The notes under the pieces are model-generated. The model saw only the letters and a program-made list of their open reading frames with translations, was not told the DNA's origin and made no database searches. 64,000 nucleotides of DNA from Rhipidocladum racemiflorum (lineage: Eukaryota > Streptophyta > Magnoliopsida > Poales > Poaceae): contig CM070577.1 in the NCBI GenBank assembly GCA_036346355.1, forward strand, positions 45,704,309 to 45,768,308, read 5' to 3'. The position numbers were made by a program, and so were the translations under genes. This document shows positions 45,983 to 56,013 of the stretch, piece by piece. Position 1 is the stretch's first letter. Every line of letters begins with the position of its first letter.

Positions 45983-47071
45983 TCACGTCTTGGATTCGCC
46001 CAGTACTTCGCTGACAAAATAAACAGGGCATTGTACGCCGTAGCGGTGTCCAGATTCTTCCCGCTCCACAACTATCGCGACACTGACTACATGAGTTGTT
46101 GCCGCTATGTAAAGCAGGAGAAGTTCACCTGGCACCAGCGAGACTAGAATTGGAGGGGTGGAGAGGAACACCTTGAGTTCTTTGAAGGCTTGCTGTGCCT
46201 CTGCCGTCCATTCAAAACGGTCCTGCTTCTTGAGGAGCTTGAAGAAAGGCATCCCCCGAACTCCCAACCGGGAGATAAACCTGCCAAGTGCTACCATGCA
46301 GCCAGTAAGTTTTTGAACATCCTTCTGGCTGGTAGGTGGGGCCATCCTCATGATGGCCCCGATTTTCTCCGGGTTTGGCTCGATCCCGCGATGAGAGACA
46401 ATGAACCCGAGTAGTTTCCCGGAAGAAACTCCGAAAACGCACTTCTCAGGGTTCAGCCTCATCTGAAACGCCCTTAGACTTGCGAACGTCTCAGCCAGAT
46501 CGGAGGTGAGGCTGTCCTCGGTCCGTGTTTTCACCACTACATCATCCACATATGCTTCTACATTGCGTCCAAGCTGATGGTGAAAACACCGCTGTATCGC
46601 GCGCTGATAAGTTGCGCCAGCATTCTTCAGCCCAAACGGCATGGTGACGTAGCAATATGCTCTGAATGGGGTGATAAACGAAGTCTTCTCACAATCCTCC
46701 TCTCGAAGCCAGATTTGGTGATAGCCTGAATAGGCGTCCAGGAAACTGAGTAGTTGAGATCCAGCGGTAGAGTCCACCACTTGATCGATGCGGGGCAGAC
46801 CAAAGGGATCCTTCGGGCAAGCCTTGTTGAGGTCGGTATAGTCAACACACATGCACCAACTTTTATTCTTCTTTTGAACGAGTACAGGGTTTGCCAACCA
46901 GTCGGGATGATACACTTCTTTGATGAAACCTGCGGCTAGCAGCTTTGTGATCTCCTCCCTGATGGCTTCTCGGCGGTCTTGGGCAAACCGTCGTAACATT
47001 TGCTTGACCGGCCTGGCCGATTCGTTTACGTTCAGCGCATGCTCGATCACCTCCCCGGGGACTCCGGGCAT
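45983..47071 (-). pseudogene. Tat pol: reverse transcriptase part
   Basis: From DMPGVP: fingers (VKQMLRRFAQDRREAIREEI), PVLVQKKNKSWCMCVDYTDL, DAYSGYHQIWL, FGLKNAGATYQR and catalytic YVDDVVVK, then thumb LGFIVSHRGIEPNPEKI and the start of RNase H. The ATG at 47071 is internal; the true polyprotein begins upstream. It ends at a TGA (45985-45983) in GESKT-stop-YPQVQKLLY, most simply an Arg CGA to TGA change. Confidence 0.9.
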
Positions 47072-47134
47072 GTCCGACGGCTTCCAAGCGAAGACGTCTC
47101 TGTTTGCCCGCAGAAAGGTGACGAGCGCGTCCTC

Positions 47135-48172
47135 CTATTTCTCCCCGAGCCCTGTCCCGATCTAGGCCGTTAGAGCCAAATCGGACGGGTCGAGGGTGAT
47201 TCTCTTGGTATCTTCTCCGGGACCAATCCCTGGGTTCGGCGTCTTGCGAGCAGGGACGCTTCCTTCCAGCTTGTCAGGATCCGCCTCTTGCCGAATCCTC
47301 TCTCGACCCACTCGCGCCTCCAGGGACTCGGCCATCTCGCAGCTCTCCTTGTCACAGGAAAAAGACTGCCTTATATCACCGCGTAAACCGATAATACCAC
47401 TCGGCCCTGGCATTTTCAATGTCAGGTACGCATAGTGGGGTACTGCCATGAACTTGGCCAGCGCTGGTCTCCCCAAGATGGCATGATATGCTGTCGCGAA
47501 ATCAGCCACCTCGAAGCCAAGGTTCTCTGTCCGGTAATTTTGCCTTGTACCAAAAGTGACCGGCAGAGTGATTTGTCCGAGTGGTGTCGCAGAAGTCCCG
47601 GGTATGACGCCGTGAAAAGGCGACGATCCGCGCTTTAGCTCCGACCGTGAAATCGCCATGTCGTCAAGGGTTTTGACAAAGAGGACATTGAGCCCGCTTC
47701 CCCCGTCAATCAATACCCTCTTGAGCTTGATGCCGTGGACAACGGGCGCTAAGACAAGCGGATATCTGCCGGGGAATGGGACTCGATCTGGGTGATCCGA
47801 GCGGTCGTAAGTTATCGCGATCTCGGACCACCGTACGTACTGGGGGGTCTCCGGCTCTATTGCGTTGACGTCTCGGGCGGTAAGCTTTTGCTTCCGCTTG
47901 GACTCGTACGCAGCCAAACCCCCGAATTTGTAGTTAAGCTCAAGGTCGACTTCCTGATAGTCTTCCTCGGCTTCGGGAGGAGGCGGCTTGGTGGTATGCC
48001 CACTCGGACCTTGCCCAGCCTGCTTCTTGCTCTCCCGGACGAATCTCTTCAAGGTGAAGCAGTCCTTGGCGGCATGTCTCCCCTTTGGATGGAAGGGGCA
48101 AAGCGAGTTCATCACCTTGTCATACCCGTCCTCTTTGAGGACGCGAGGGGGGGCAGGTTCGGCGGCTGCCAC
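47135..48172 (-). pseudogene. Tat zinc-finger-like and protease part, two nonsense codons
   Basis: In frame with RT. It has a Cys/His cluster (CPFHPKGRHAAKDC), then retropepsin with the Tat-style active site VLIDGGSGLNVLF (about 47680-47720) and VADFATAYHAILGRPALAKF. TAG codons at 47164-47162 and 47137-47135 interrupt the link to RT. Both fit CAG to TAG. The frame joins gag by a shift at a C6 run near 48208-48213. Confidence 0.85.
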
Positions 48173-48800
48173 TAGCTCTTCACCCTTGCGCTTCTTTTCC
48201 TTCTGCCGGGGGGCTCGGCCTGATCCTTCCCCTCGTCATGCCGTTCCGCCAAGGCCTCGGAGGCTGAAGCGTAGCGGTCCGCAAGGGCGAAAAGCTCGCA
48301 AACCGATGTTGGTGGCTTTCGAGACATCTTCTTGATGAGATCAGGGTCGCTAACTCCCTTTTGGAAGGCAGCTATCACAACCGCATCCGTGACATCCCGA
48401 ACAGTTCTTTTCCTGTGCATGAAGCGCTTGACGAACTCCCGGAGGGACTCGTTTCTCTTTTGGTGCATCTGATAGAGGTCCCAGGGGGTGCCCGGGCGCT
48501 CGTATGTGCCTTGGAAGTTTGAAATGAATTGCTCACACAGATCTCCCCAGGAATCTATAGAGTTCACTGGGAGTCCAGTGAGCCAGGCTTGGCCCAGGGG
48601 CGAGAGGGTAACCGGTAAGTAATTTGCCATTACCTTCTGATCCCCCCGGCAGCCCTGACCGCCAGAGCGTACACCTGTAGCCAAGCTTCCGGGTCTCTCT
48701 CACCGTCAAACCTAGTGATGCCGTTGGGATTAAACCCATCAGGCCAAACCACTCGGCGTAGGTGAGGGGTAAATGCGCGAACCCCTTCTATGACTCCGTG
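48172..48800 (-). pseudogene. Tat gag capsid (Retrotrans_gag), frameshifted
   Basis: Two overlapping frames together give one domain. One reads FTPHLRRVVWPDGFNPNGIT and DPEAWLQVYALAVRAAGG (48780-48640). The other reads VMANYLPVTLSPLGQAWLTG, ISNFQGTYERPGTPWDLYQM and ESLREFVKRFMHRKRTV (48630-48172). The shift lies near 48640-48650. The second frame ends at RVKS-stop because of the C-run indel; in the other frame the text continues as EELVAAAEP into the protease part. Confidence 0.8.
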
Positions 48801-48839
48801 GCAACCCCCGAGCGATGATCGGCGTGGAGGGGATCGCAC

Positions 48840-49829
48840 TTAGCGTGCTTCGCAATCTCGTGGAAGGATGCCGTAATGTTCATACTCGTCGGCATGGCGG
48901 CGTTGCTCCTCCCTTTCTCGGTCACGGCGCCTGGCGTCGAGGTCGGAACGGAGGTCGCGGTTGATGCTGTATCGCAAGTCGTCTCCGCGGGGTGGAACAT
49001 GATGTGTCTGGCGAGGGGCTTCCCGACCTGACCGGCTGCTGGCCGTCTGGGTCCTTGCCGGACCACGCGACGGCTCCTTTGCCGGCTGGTCGATGCAGGC
49101 TCTTTGGATAGCTGCCGCCGTCACCATGGCCTTTACTTGGGCCACGATCGGGGCAACTGGATCACCCGCCCCTAGCATAGGGCTCAAGGTATCCAGGAGT
49201 GTCTTAGAGGCGACGATGTTCTGCTGTAGAGTACGGAAGATCGCTTGGTCCCCCATCTTGGCTTGCAGAATGTCTTCGTTGACACCACGGGCGCGGTCCC
49301 GCAGAGCACGCTCCCGCGCGTCCGGTTCTGTTGCTCGGCCACCTTCCAAGTAGGCGGCGGCCGAAGTGTCGAGGTGCTGCTGCGAATCCGCCCGTGAGCC
49401 CTCGATTATGCAGACTCTACGGAAATTCCAGCAACTCTCTAGGCTTTCTTCTGACTCGGCCGGTGAGCTGGGCGAGCCTGAAGAGGATAGCTCCAGGCGC
49501 TCGGAGGTGCCGAGTGGTTTAGCAGTGAGAACCCCCACCATTCGTGCCTCGGCGCTCATGGGTCCGACTCCCTGGCCGGACCGGACCTTCGGTCCCCTAC
49601 TCGGCACTTTAGAGCACGAGATAGGGGGACCCCCCGATCGACGCGGAAGTCGTGACGATGGCTCGCCGGACACCTCGCCGTACTGCAGCGTGATCCCCTC
49701 AGAGAGGGAAAGGTTCCCGAGGCCGTTGGAGATGAAGGTCAGGGTTCCGAAACGGAAGACCTGACCCGGGAAGAAGACTGTGGAGACTCCACTCATGGTA
49801 GCCATCAAGCTTGACGAAGATCTTGACAC
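48840..49829 (-). pseudogene. Tat gag N-terminal region
   Basis: Open frame of about 330 codons just inside the PBS. It is Ser/Arg-rich with a helical stretch (LQAKMGDQAIFRTLQQNIVA) and an Arg/Glu/Asp-rich tail (LDARRRDREREEQRRHADEY), then a stop at 48840. No catalytic domain. Position and composition fit the N-terminal part of Tat Gag; the frame must shift to reach the capsid at 48800. Its start could be the ATG at about 49796 (MSGVSTVF). Confidence 0.6.
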
Positions 49830-49833
49830 AAGC

Positions 49834-49852
49834 CCCTACCTGGCGAGCCAAC
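49834..49852 (-). other. Primer-binding region of the Tat element
   Basis: The minus-strand sequence next to the LTR end reads GTTGGCTCGCCAGGTAGGG. The GCCAGGTAGGGG type is the usual priming region of grass Tat elements; the tRNA was not determined. Confidence 0.65.
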
Positions 49853-50529
49853 TGTCGACGATTGATTTCGCCGGCAATGAGATTTGTGATTCTAGAGGAT
49901 TTGTGTTAGATCGGAGCAGGATGGTAACACAGGATGCGAGGGCAATCTTTTTAGACAGGTTCGGGCTCTCGCGGTGGACATAATACCCTAGTCCTATGTT
50001 CTTGGATATATGAGTCTCCCCTCTTCTTTCTCTTCTCCCCTCTCTTTTCATACTAGGGGAAAGATATGCCGCACAATGGGCGCCACCTGGCCCTGAACAT
50101 GGTGGCTTCATGAGTACATACTTTGTCTCTTATCGACTGGGCCCCGCTATGCCCAGGGATGCGGTCGTGCCTTCCCCGACCTGCGTCTGCCACTCCGCCA
50201 GGTTCCGGCGCCTGCAGGCTCTGCCGATGTCAGACCGCCTGCTTCGTTTTTTGACGGGTTGTCTGGGCATGTCACAAAGCTTCGCTGAAGGGTCGGCGAG
50301 CTGCCTTGGGGAAGAAGTCGGGCCATCCCCCGGGCCTATCGTGGCGCTTCTAGACTCTGGGCCAAGTATTCCGCCTTTGGCCCAGTTGGATGTAGGTCTC
50401 TCTTGCGGGACCCCCATCTCAGACATCCCACAGCAGCCCCCAAGTGCTTTAGGATCGGATTTCCTCCTCTTATCCTGTCATAAAGATTCTGTGGGAAAAA
50501 CAATTCGTAAAGAACTTGTTAAGTAAGGC

Positions 50530-51370
50530 CATCGTGGTTAGTTGGCTCGGGGCCGAGTGGTACCCGCACCCATTTGCGGTGCGCGGTGATCGTCTTGCAA
50601 AGCTCGACTGACCCACGTGGGGCGTACCTTGGTCTTTTGGCTCGTGGCCGAGTGGTACCCACGCCCGTTTACGGTGCGCGGCAACCGGCTTGTCGCTCAG
50701 CTGACCCTCATGGGGCGTACCATAATCTTTTGGCTCGTGGCCGAGTGGTACCCACGCCCGTTTACGGTGCGTGGCAACTGGCTTATCGCTCAGCTGGCCC
50801 TCATGGGGCGTACCTTAGTCTTTTGGCTCGTGGCCGAGTGGTACCCGCGCCCGTTTACGGTGCGCGGCAACTGGCTTATCGCTCAGCCGACCCTCGTGGG
50901 GTGTACCTTGGTCTTTTGGCTCGTGGCCAAGTGGTACCCGCGCCCATTTACAGTGCGCGGCAACTGGCTTATCGCTCAGCCGGCCCTCATGGGGTGTACC
51001 ATAGTCTTTTGGCTCGTGGCCGAGTGGTACCCACGCTTGTTCTGACGGCGCCGCGAATCGCTTGTCGCCACCGCCCTCATGGGGCATACCATAGTCTTTT
51101 GGCTCGTGGCCGAGTGGTACCCACGCCCGTTTACGGTGCGCGGCAACTGGCTTGTCGCTCAGCTGGCCCTCATGGGGCGTACCATAGTCTTTTGGCTCGT
51201 GGCCGAGTGGTACCCACGCCCGTTTACGGTGCGCGGCAACTGGCTTGTCGCTCAGCTGGCCCTCATGGGGTGTACCATAGTCTTTTGGCTCGTGGCCGGG
51301 CGGTACCCGCACCCGTTTACGGTGTGCGGCAACCGGCTTGCAAAGCTCGATCGACCCTCATGGGGCATAC
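50530..51370. repeat. 93-bp tandem repeat, nine units
   Basis: The box GAGTGGTACCC recurs at about 50556, 50651, 50744, 50837, 50930, 51023, 51113, 51206 and 51299. Spacing is 93 bp except for 95 at the first step and 90 at one step. Flanking boxes are CTTTTGGCTCGTGGCC and GTTTACGGTGCGCGGCAAC. More diverged units seem to continue to about 51680. Because 93 is three times 31, long open frames appear on both strands. Confidence 0.9.
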
Positions 51371-51755
51371 CTTGGTCATACAGAGTAATGCCTGTGCCCA
51401 TTGACGGCGCACTGCTTCAGACTCTCATGGAGCGCATTCTCAAGACCGTATTAGTAAAAATCCTCCCACGATACCCGATCCCGCTATACAGCGGCGACCG
51501 GCAATTGACCCCAAATTATGGGGCATACCGTTGGAGGATGTTCGGAAAGTGCCCGGCCCTAATCCTCCGTGGCGGCCGGCGTTCAGGCCCTTCATGGGGC
51601 GCATTTTATCCCGAACTTCGAACCAAACTTGACACGTGGCCGCGTTTTGCGCGACATAGCTATTGGCCCAACATGGGGTGTGCCCTAGATCTGGCCCAGA
51701 ATCGAGCACGGAAGCTCTTGCTTTTCCCGCCGTCAGGCGAAAATTGAGATTAATT

Positions 51756-51763
51756 TCTTATAA
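51756..51763 (+). promoter_or_regulatory. Candidate TATA box for the antisense gene
   Basis: TTATAAAT about 160 bp upstream of ATG 51920, inside the LTR edge and pointing away from the element's own transcription. Confidence 0.4.
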
Positions 51764-51792
51764 ATGAGGGAAACCTTGCTGTGGTAAAGACA

Positions 51793-51811
51793 TCCTTGCC
51801 CTTCCCCCACC
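51793..51811 (-). other. Polypurine tract of the second Tat element (minus strand)
   Basis: On the minus strand GGTGGGGGAAGGGCAAGGA ends where the LTR's TGTCTTTACC begins. This is the expected position for plus-strand priming. Confidence 0.6.
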
Positions 51812-51919
51812 ACGACTGAGAAATCTTCGAATCTCCTTTGGCAATCTGGGCGACCTAGGGTTTCTGGTTTCGCGCCCAAGATTCTCGGCGGTTGCTCCCA
51901 CAGGGTCCCCTTCTTGGAG

Positions 51920-54481
51920 ATGTCTTCTTCTTCTTCCTCTTCTTCGTCGTCGTTAGAGGATGGCGCCGGTCTGGCAAACGCGGGGTGGGAGACCTCCGTT
52001 ACTACGGCGTCCCGCCTGGAGGAGCTGGTCGCGGCCGGCGTTATCCCTCCACTGGAGTTGATCTCCGCCCGTCCCGCCGCAGGTGATCCTTATCCCCTTC
52101 CCCTGGATAATGAGATCGTGGTCTTCGAGTCCTTCTTTTGGCGAGGGTTCAGCGTTCCTGGGAGCGCCTTTTTCTGAGGGCTCCTTCACTTTTACGAGAT
52201 CGAGCTGATCAATTTGAATCCCAACTCCATTCTTCACATTGCTCTCTTCGTTCAACTGTGCGAGGCGTATCTTGGGATACGTCCTCATTTTGACTTGTTC
52301 CGCTCCCTCTTCCTGCTCAAGCCTCATCCAAACCGGGCTGCTCCCAGCGTCATTGGGGGCGCCGGACTTCAGCTGCGTGAGGGCTTGAAGAAACATTACT
52401 TCGCCATCCCCCTCAAGACTTCCCTTAAAGGCTGGAGGCGGGAGTGGTTCTATTGTGCAAACGTTGATCCTTTTCTTGCCCCTTTCACTGGCCGCGCGCC
52501 TAAGGCTTCTCGATGCTGGAGTGATGCCCCAGATGGCGGCGGGTTGAACCAGGTCGCCGAAATTCTGGCGTGGATTAATGATATGAAGATTCGGGGGCTG
52601 TCAGGCCCCGGGATTGCGATCAGCTTTGTGAAGCGCCGAGTGCAACCCTTAAAGGAGAGAATCCACTTGGGGTTCTAGTACGGCGGGACTCGGGATCCCA
52701 CCTGGGAGACAAGCGCGTCCCTATCGATAGATGCATTGGCGGCGCGGGTGGTTGACTTCTTCGTGCCTGGCACTGAAATTACCAACAGGGGCTGCCCTAA
52801 CAAATTTTCGGCAGCGAACCCTCCTCCTCCTGTGAGTATCCCACTTTCTCGAGAAATTGTCCCATGATTTTTGCCTGATGTGTGATTCTGACAACGTGCG
52901 ATCGTTCATCTTTCAGGAACGTGAGTCCTTCTTTTCTGACGCTCCGGTCGTCGGCCTCTCTCGGCTGACACCTCGGCCGAAGAGCTGCGCCGGCAGTCGG
53001 CGGAGGAGGCTGCTGATCCCTCGCCGGCCGGGCCTTCGACTTCCAGTGTCCCCGGGTCACAAGGCTCAAAGCCGCAGCCCCCTGTCTCAGGGGCAGCCCC
53101 GACTGCTGGTGCAGGATCAGGCTCCTCTCCGAGTGGTGCTGGGACTCGGATGAAGCCTGGGATGAAGTTTAAAAAATGCAGGAGGTATTCTTTCGGGCAA
53201 TCCTTGTCTTTTTATTATTACCTGTGCTGAGATGTTTTCCTTTTTGCCGATTCAGGACTCCTACTATGGATGTCCCAGTGGAGGGGTCTCCTGAAAAGGA
53301 GCCCCCAGAACCGGCTTCTCCAAGGGGGACCCCCCCCTCGTCGGCCAGGTCACCGTCTCCCTCGGCTGCTGGGGCGTCGCCACCTCGTGCTGCTGGCCCG
53401 ACCGCTGAGCCATCGAGTGGCCCGGCAGTCGACGAGCTCGACCCGGCTCTGCATCGAGAGCCACCGCCGCTCGGTCCTCTGCCGAAGCCCCCGAATCAGA
53501 CTGTGTGGAGCGAGGGGGGCTCCGACTGGAAAGGGATGGAGGAGGACGAAGAAGCTGAGATAGCTGTTCGGATGGAGCTTTACGAGCTCACCGTTAGGTG
53601 TAGCACGCTTGTCAGGGTGAGTTTTCTGACTTTCTTTAGTCTGTTATCATTAGGGAATGCTGGCCTCCACCTGAGACTCTGCCCTGTCGCCTAGGACATG
53701 GGAGAGCGCTCAGAGCAGAGGTCGTAGTTTTTTCGGAAGGTGCTCCCCAAGCTCAAGGAGCACCAGAAGTATCAGGACAAGGTCAACGAGATCAGCAGCA
53801 ACAGATGGAAAGAGGTTCACGGGCTGGAGACCCAGTGCATGGCGATCCGAGAGGAGCAGGCGAAGCTTGAGCATATGCTCGAAGGTGAGATTCTCCCCTG
53901 GGTTCGGTTTGGACTTCTTTTTGGACAATTGGGAAGGATGAGGGCATCCTTGTGTGTCAGAGCGCGATTCGACCATCGCCGAGCTAAAAGCACGACTGGA
54001 AGCTTCAGAGAGTTCTAACCTCGAAACACGGGCTGGCTTGGAGAGGACACAGCGGGAGTTGGAGGGTAAATTCCTTTGACTTGGATTGAACGTGCTTGGC
54101 ACCGGGTATGTTTTCCGATGGTAGTTTGGCTTTGGTGCAGAGTGCAAAGAGAAGATGACCGCTGCCGAAGGGAGTCGCGCCGAGCTGCGCATCGCCTGCG
54201 AGCCAGTTCTGCACCTTCTGCGTATCGAAGGAACTGAACCAGGCCAGGGAGACGACGCCGTTCCGCTTCTCTCGGGAGGAGCCGACAGGATCAGGGCTTA
54301 CGCCAAGGAGTCCGCGACCGTGAGTGCGAACCAGGCTTTGGCGGTGGTCAAGTCTCACTATCCGAGAGTTGACCTTGAAGCTGTCAAAGAGGGTTTTGCC
54401 TGCGACGAAGAAAGGGCTAACGCGCTGCTCGAAGAGGTCTCCAGTACATCGCAGTCCTTGCTGGAGAATCTTGAATTCTGA
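51920..54481 (+). pseudogene. Six-exon antisense accessory gene (Transposase_28-like N-terminus)
   Basis: ATG 51920 opens a Ser-rich start (MSSSSSSSSSSLEDGAGL). The conserved grass 'putative gypsy type transposon' region follows: FFWRGFSVPG, LLHFYEIELINLNPNSILHI, FVQLCEAYLGIRPHFDLFRS, and WREWFYCANV-like text. Exons inferred from GT/AG sites and matching phases: 51920-52831, 52917-53184, 53256-53616, 53695-53884, 53961-54065, 54141-54481. Exon 3 is Pro/Ser-rich; exons 4-6 are coiled-coil-like (STIAELKARLEASESSNLET). Total about 725 codons. Broken by TGA (52175-52177), TAG (52676-52678), a frameshift in exon 2 near 52960 and TAG (53725-53727), yet every splice site is kept. The family name does not mean a DNA transposase; its function is unknown. 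Confidence 0.75.
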
Positions 54482-54934
54482 GTTTGATGTGACCTTTGTC
54501 TGAGGCATTGCCCGAAGTTTTTATATGACTAGCCTCATTTGCACTTCGTTGGGTTGAATTGCGCTTGTTGCCCATCTGGCTGAGTGGTTTGGCCTTGGAA
54601 CGTTGGGACTTTAGGCAGCACTCGGGATAGCATTTGCTACCCTTCTGGTCGAGTGGTTCAGCCCTCGAGCGTCGGGACTTAGTTTGTAGCCTTCTTGCCC
54701 TAGGCACGCTTTTCTGAGTGGCTGGTGTCCGAAACGTCCTCATTCTCGAGCGTCGGGACCCACATTGCGGCTTATTGGCCAAGTAGTTTAGACCCCAAGC
54801 TCATGTGGTCTCCTTCCGCTTAGCTGGGCCTAATCCGCGGGAAGGCCCACTTAACTTGAACCGCCCCTGACCCGCGCCTGGCGATACGTCTCTTCGTTCC
54901 GTTCAGATTACGTCGGAACGGGGCTTGACACAAG
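54482..54934. other. Spacer with degenerate GAGTGGTT repeats
   Basis: Between the two antisense genes. Units with GAGTGGTT(T/C) followed by GAGCGTCGGGACT recur at about 54582, 54648 and 54715-54760 (period about 65-100 bp). They resemble the LTR repeat in style. No frame is supported. Confidence 0.5.
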
Positions 54935-55116
54935 TTGATCTTCTTCGTACTTCGAGTAAATTCGCAGCCTTGCGGCGTCGCTTCGTCTTCTATGTTTTTA
55001 AATGGCGTCGCCTCGGCTCCGGAGCCACGCACAGCTTATAAATGGGACGTCACCGCCCTTGAGCGATCGTCCTTCTCTTCGAGTCTTCTTCCTCTCCTTG
55101 CTCCCAGCTTTCTTTC

Positions 55117-55560
55117 ATGTCTAACACGAGGAGGTTTGTTGGCCCTTACGCGGCTTTCTTCCGCCAGCGGTGCTTCGGTCTGCTCTACAGCTGGGAGGAA
55201 GCTGAGCTCTGGGAGGAGCACGATTTCGCCCTTTTGAGGGTGGAAGAAGAGGAAGGGGCCGCCAGGGATGCCGACGCCGTGGCCGCCTTGCTGGAGGTGG
55301 CACCGGGGCTCTGCGAGATGGCCGAGATCATCACCGATATGGTTGGCCGCGAACGCCGCGATGACTTAGCCGCCAGGGCCCTCGTCCGCCTTATACCACC
55401 CCTTTGGGTGGTTGAGGACGAGATCCTGGCGGCTTTGGGTCGCGCGCGCCGCGTTTGACCTCGACGATCCCGCCCTCGGGCCTCCCAGTGGCGGCAGCAG
55501 CGACAACACCTCCAGCAGCACCAGCAACACCGCCAGCAGCACCACCAATCAGCACCACCA
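55117..55560 (+). pseudogene. Small antisense ORF, truncated and frameshifted
   Basis: ATG 55117 after a TATA box (TTATAAAT at about 55036). 113 codons: GPYAAFFRQRCFGLLYSWEE, then an acidic helix (VEEEEGAARDADAVAALLEV) and MVGRERRDDLAARALVRLIP. A two-base slip in a CGCGCGCG run near 55445 ends it early. The other frame continues as FDLDDPALGPPSGGSSDN and a Ser/Thr/Gln tail up to 55560, where the duplication junction supplies a chance TAA. No family is recognised. It could be a second accessory protein of the Tat element. Confidence 0.5.
55485..55560. repeat. CAG/CAC trinucleotide-rich tract
   Basis: GGCAGCAGCGACAACACC then CCAGCAGCACCAGC-type repeats, coding the Ser/Thr/Gln tail of the small ORF. 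Confidence 0.7.
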
Positions 55561-56013
55561 ATAAGCACTCTTCTCCTACAGGGGTTAAAATTCTTCGGTG
55601 ATGGCGTTAACCGGTCACACCGTCGAACCACACCCTTACTAAGAACAAAAAGAGGTGACCGAAACCCTTCAACACCACAACCCCACTGTATCAAAAATAT
55701 AGCATCTCAATCAATACTTTCATAAATATAACATCATACTTCATCAAAATGCAGCATTAAACATCAGAACATAAATACAATATTAAAGCAGATAGCATCG
55801 GTACCCATACCCTTCCTACTGTGCATCAGAGTGTGTCAAGTTTTAAATTAGTTAACCAAACTATTTCAGATTTTAAGGTTATTGACCTAAGGCCAAATTT
55901 TAACAAGTAAACCTATGCCATGTTTCTACTTTTCCAAGTCAATATTTTAGTTTACTCTAGAGTAAATTACTACATTCACATTCCATGGACCTAAAGCCCG
56001 CTCTGATACCAAC
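55561..56013 (-). mobile_element. Second copy of the L-family leader start
   Basis: Corresponds base for base (offset 15393) to 40168-40620, with scattered substitutions. PBS at 56000-56011. Cut on the left by Tat DNA. Confidence 0.85.

Larger units (their letters stand above)
49853..51792 (-). repeat. Middle Tat LTR (1940 bp), PBS on one side and PPT on the other
   Basis: Plus-strand ends are TGTCGACG and AAAGACA, matching inverted tips TGTC/GACA. The left side adjoins the PBS of the left element and the right side adjoins a polypyrimidine run (the PPT seen in reverse). It therefore served as 5' LTR to one element and 3' LTR to another. It includes nine 93-bp units. Confidence 0.75.
41418..55560 (-). 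mobile_element. Tat-lineage Ty3/gypsy DNA: one element plus part of a second in tandem
   Basis: From the right on the minus strand: partial second element (plus-strand accessory genes, PPT), shared LTR (51792-49853), PBS, gag, protease, RT, a plant/archaeal-style RNase H, integrase, then a truncated 3' LTR (43692-41418) holding a copia solo LTR. The RNase H order and the GGCTCGCCAGGTAGGGG-type PBS region are Tat features. Pol is one frame with three nonsense codons; gag has frameshifts. The right end breaks off at 55560. Confidence 0.8.

Noticed and set aside
50530..51370. Regular repeats that might suggest a CRISPR array
   Set aside because: The whole 93-bp unit is repeated with no unique spacers, and the setting is a plant LTR.
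50574..51404. 276-codon plus-strand frame and a 165-codon minus-strand frame in repeats
   Set aside because: Both follow from a 93-bp (3 x 31) tandem repeat inside an LTR; any frame lacking a stop in one unit stays open.
51920..54481. Reading the Transposase_28-like gene as a DNA transposon or a host gene
   Set aside because: The family label is historical; PPT and LTR next to it and Tat pol nearby place it in a gypsy element.
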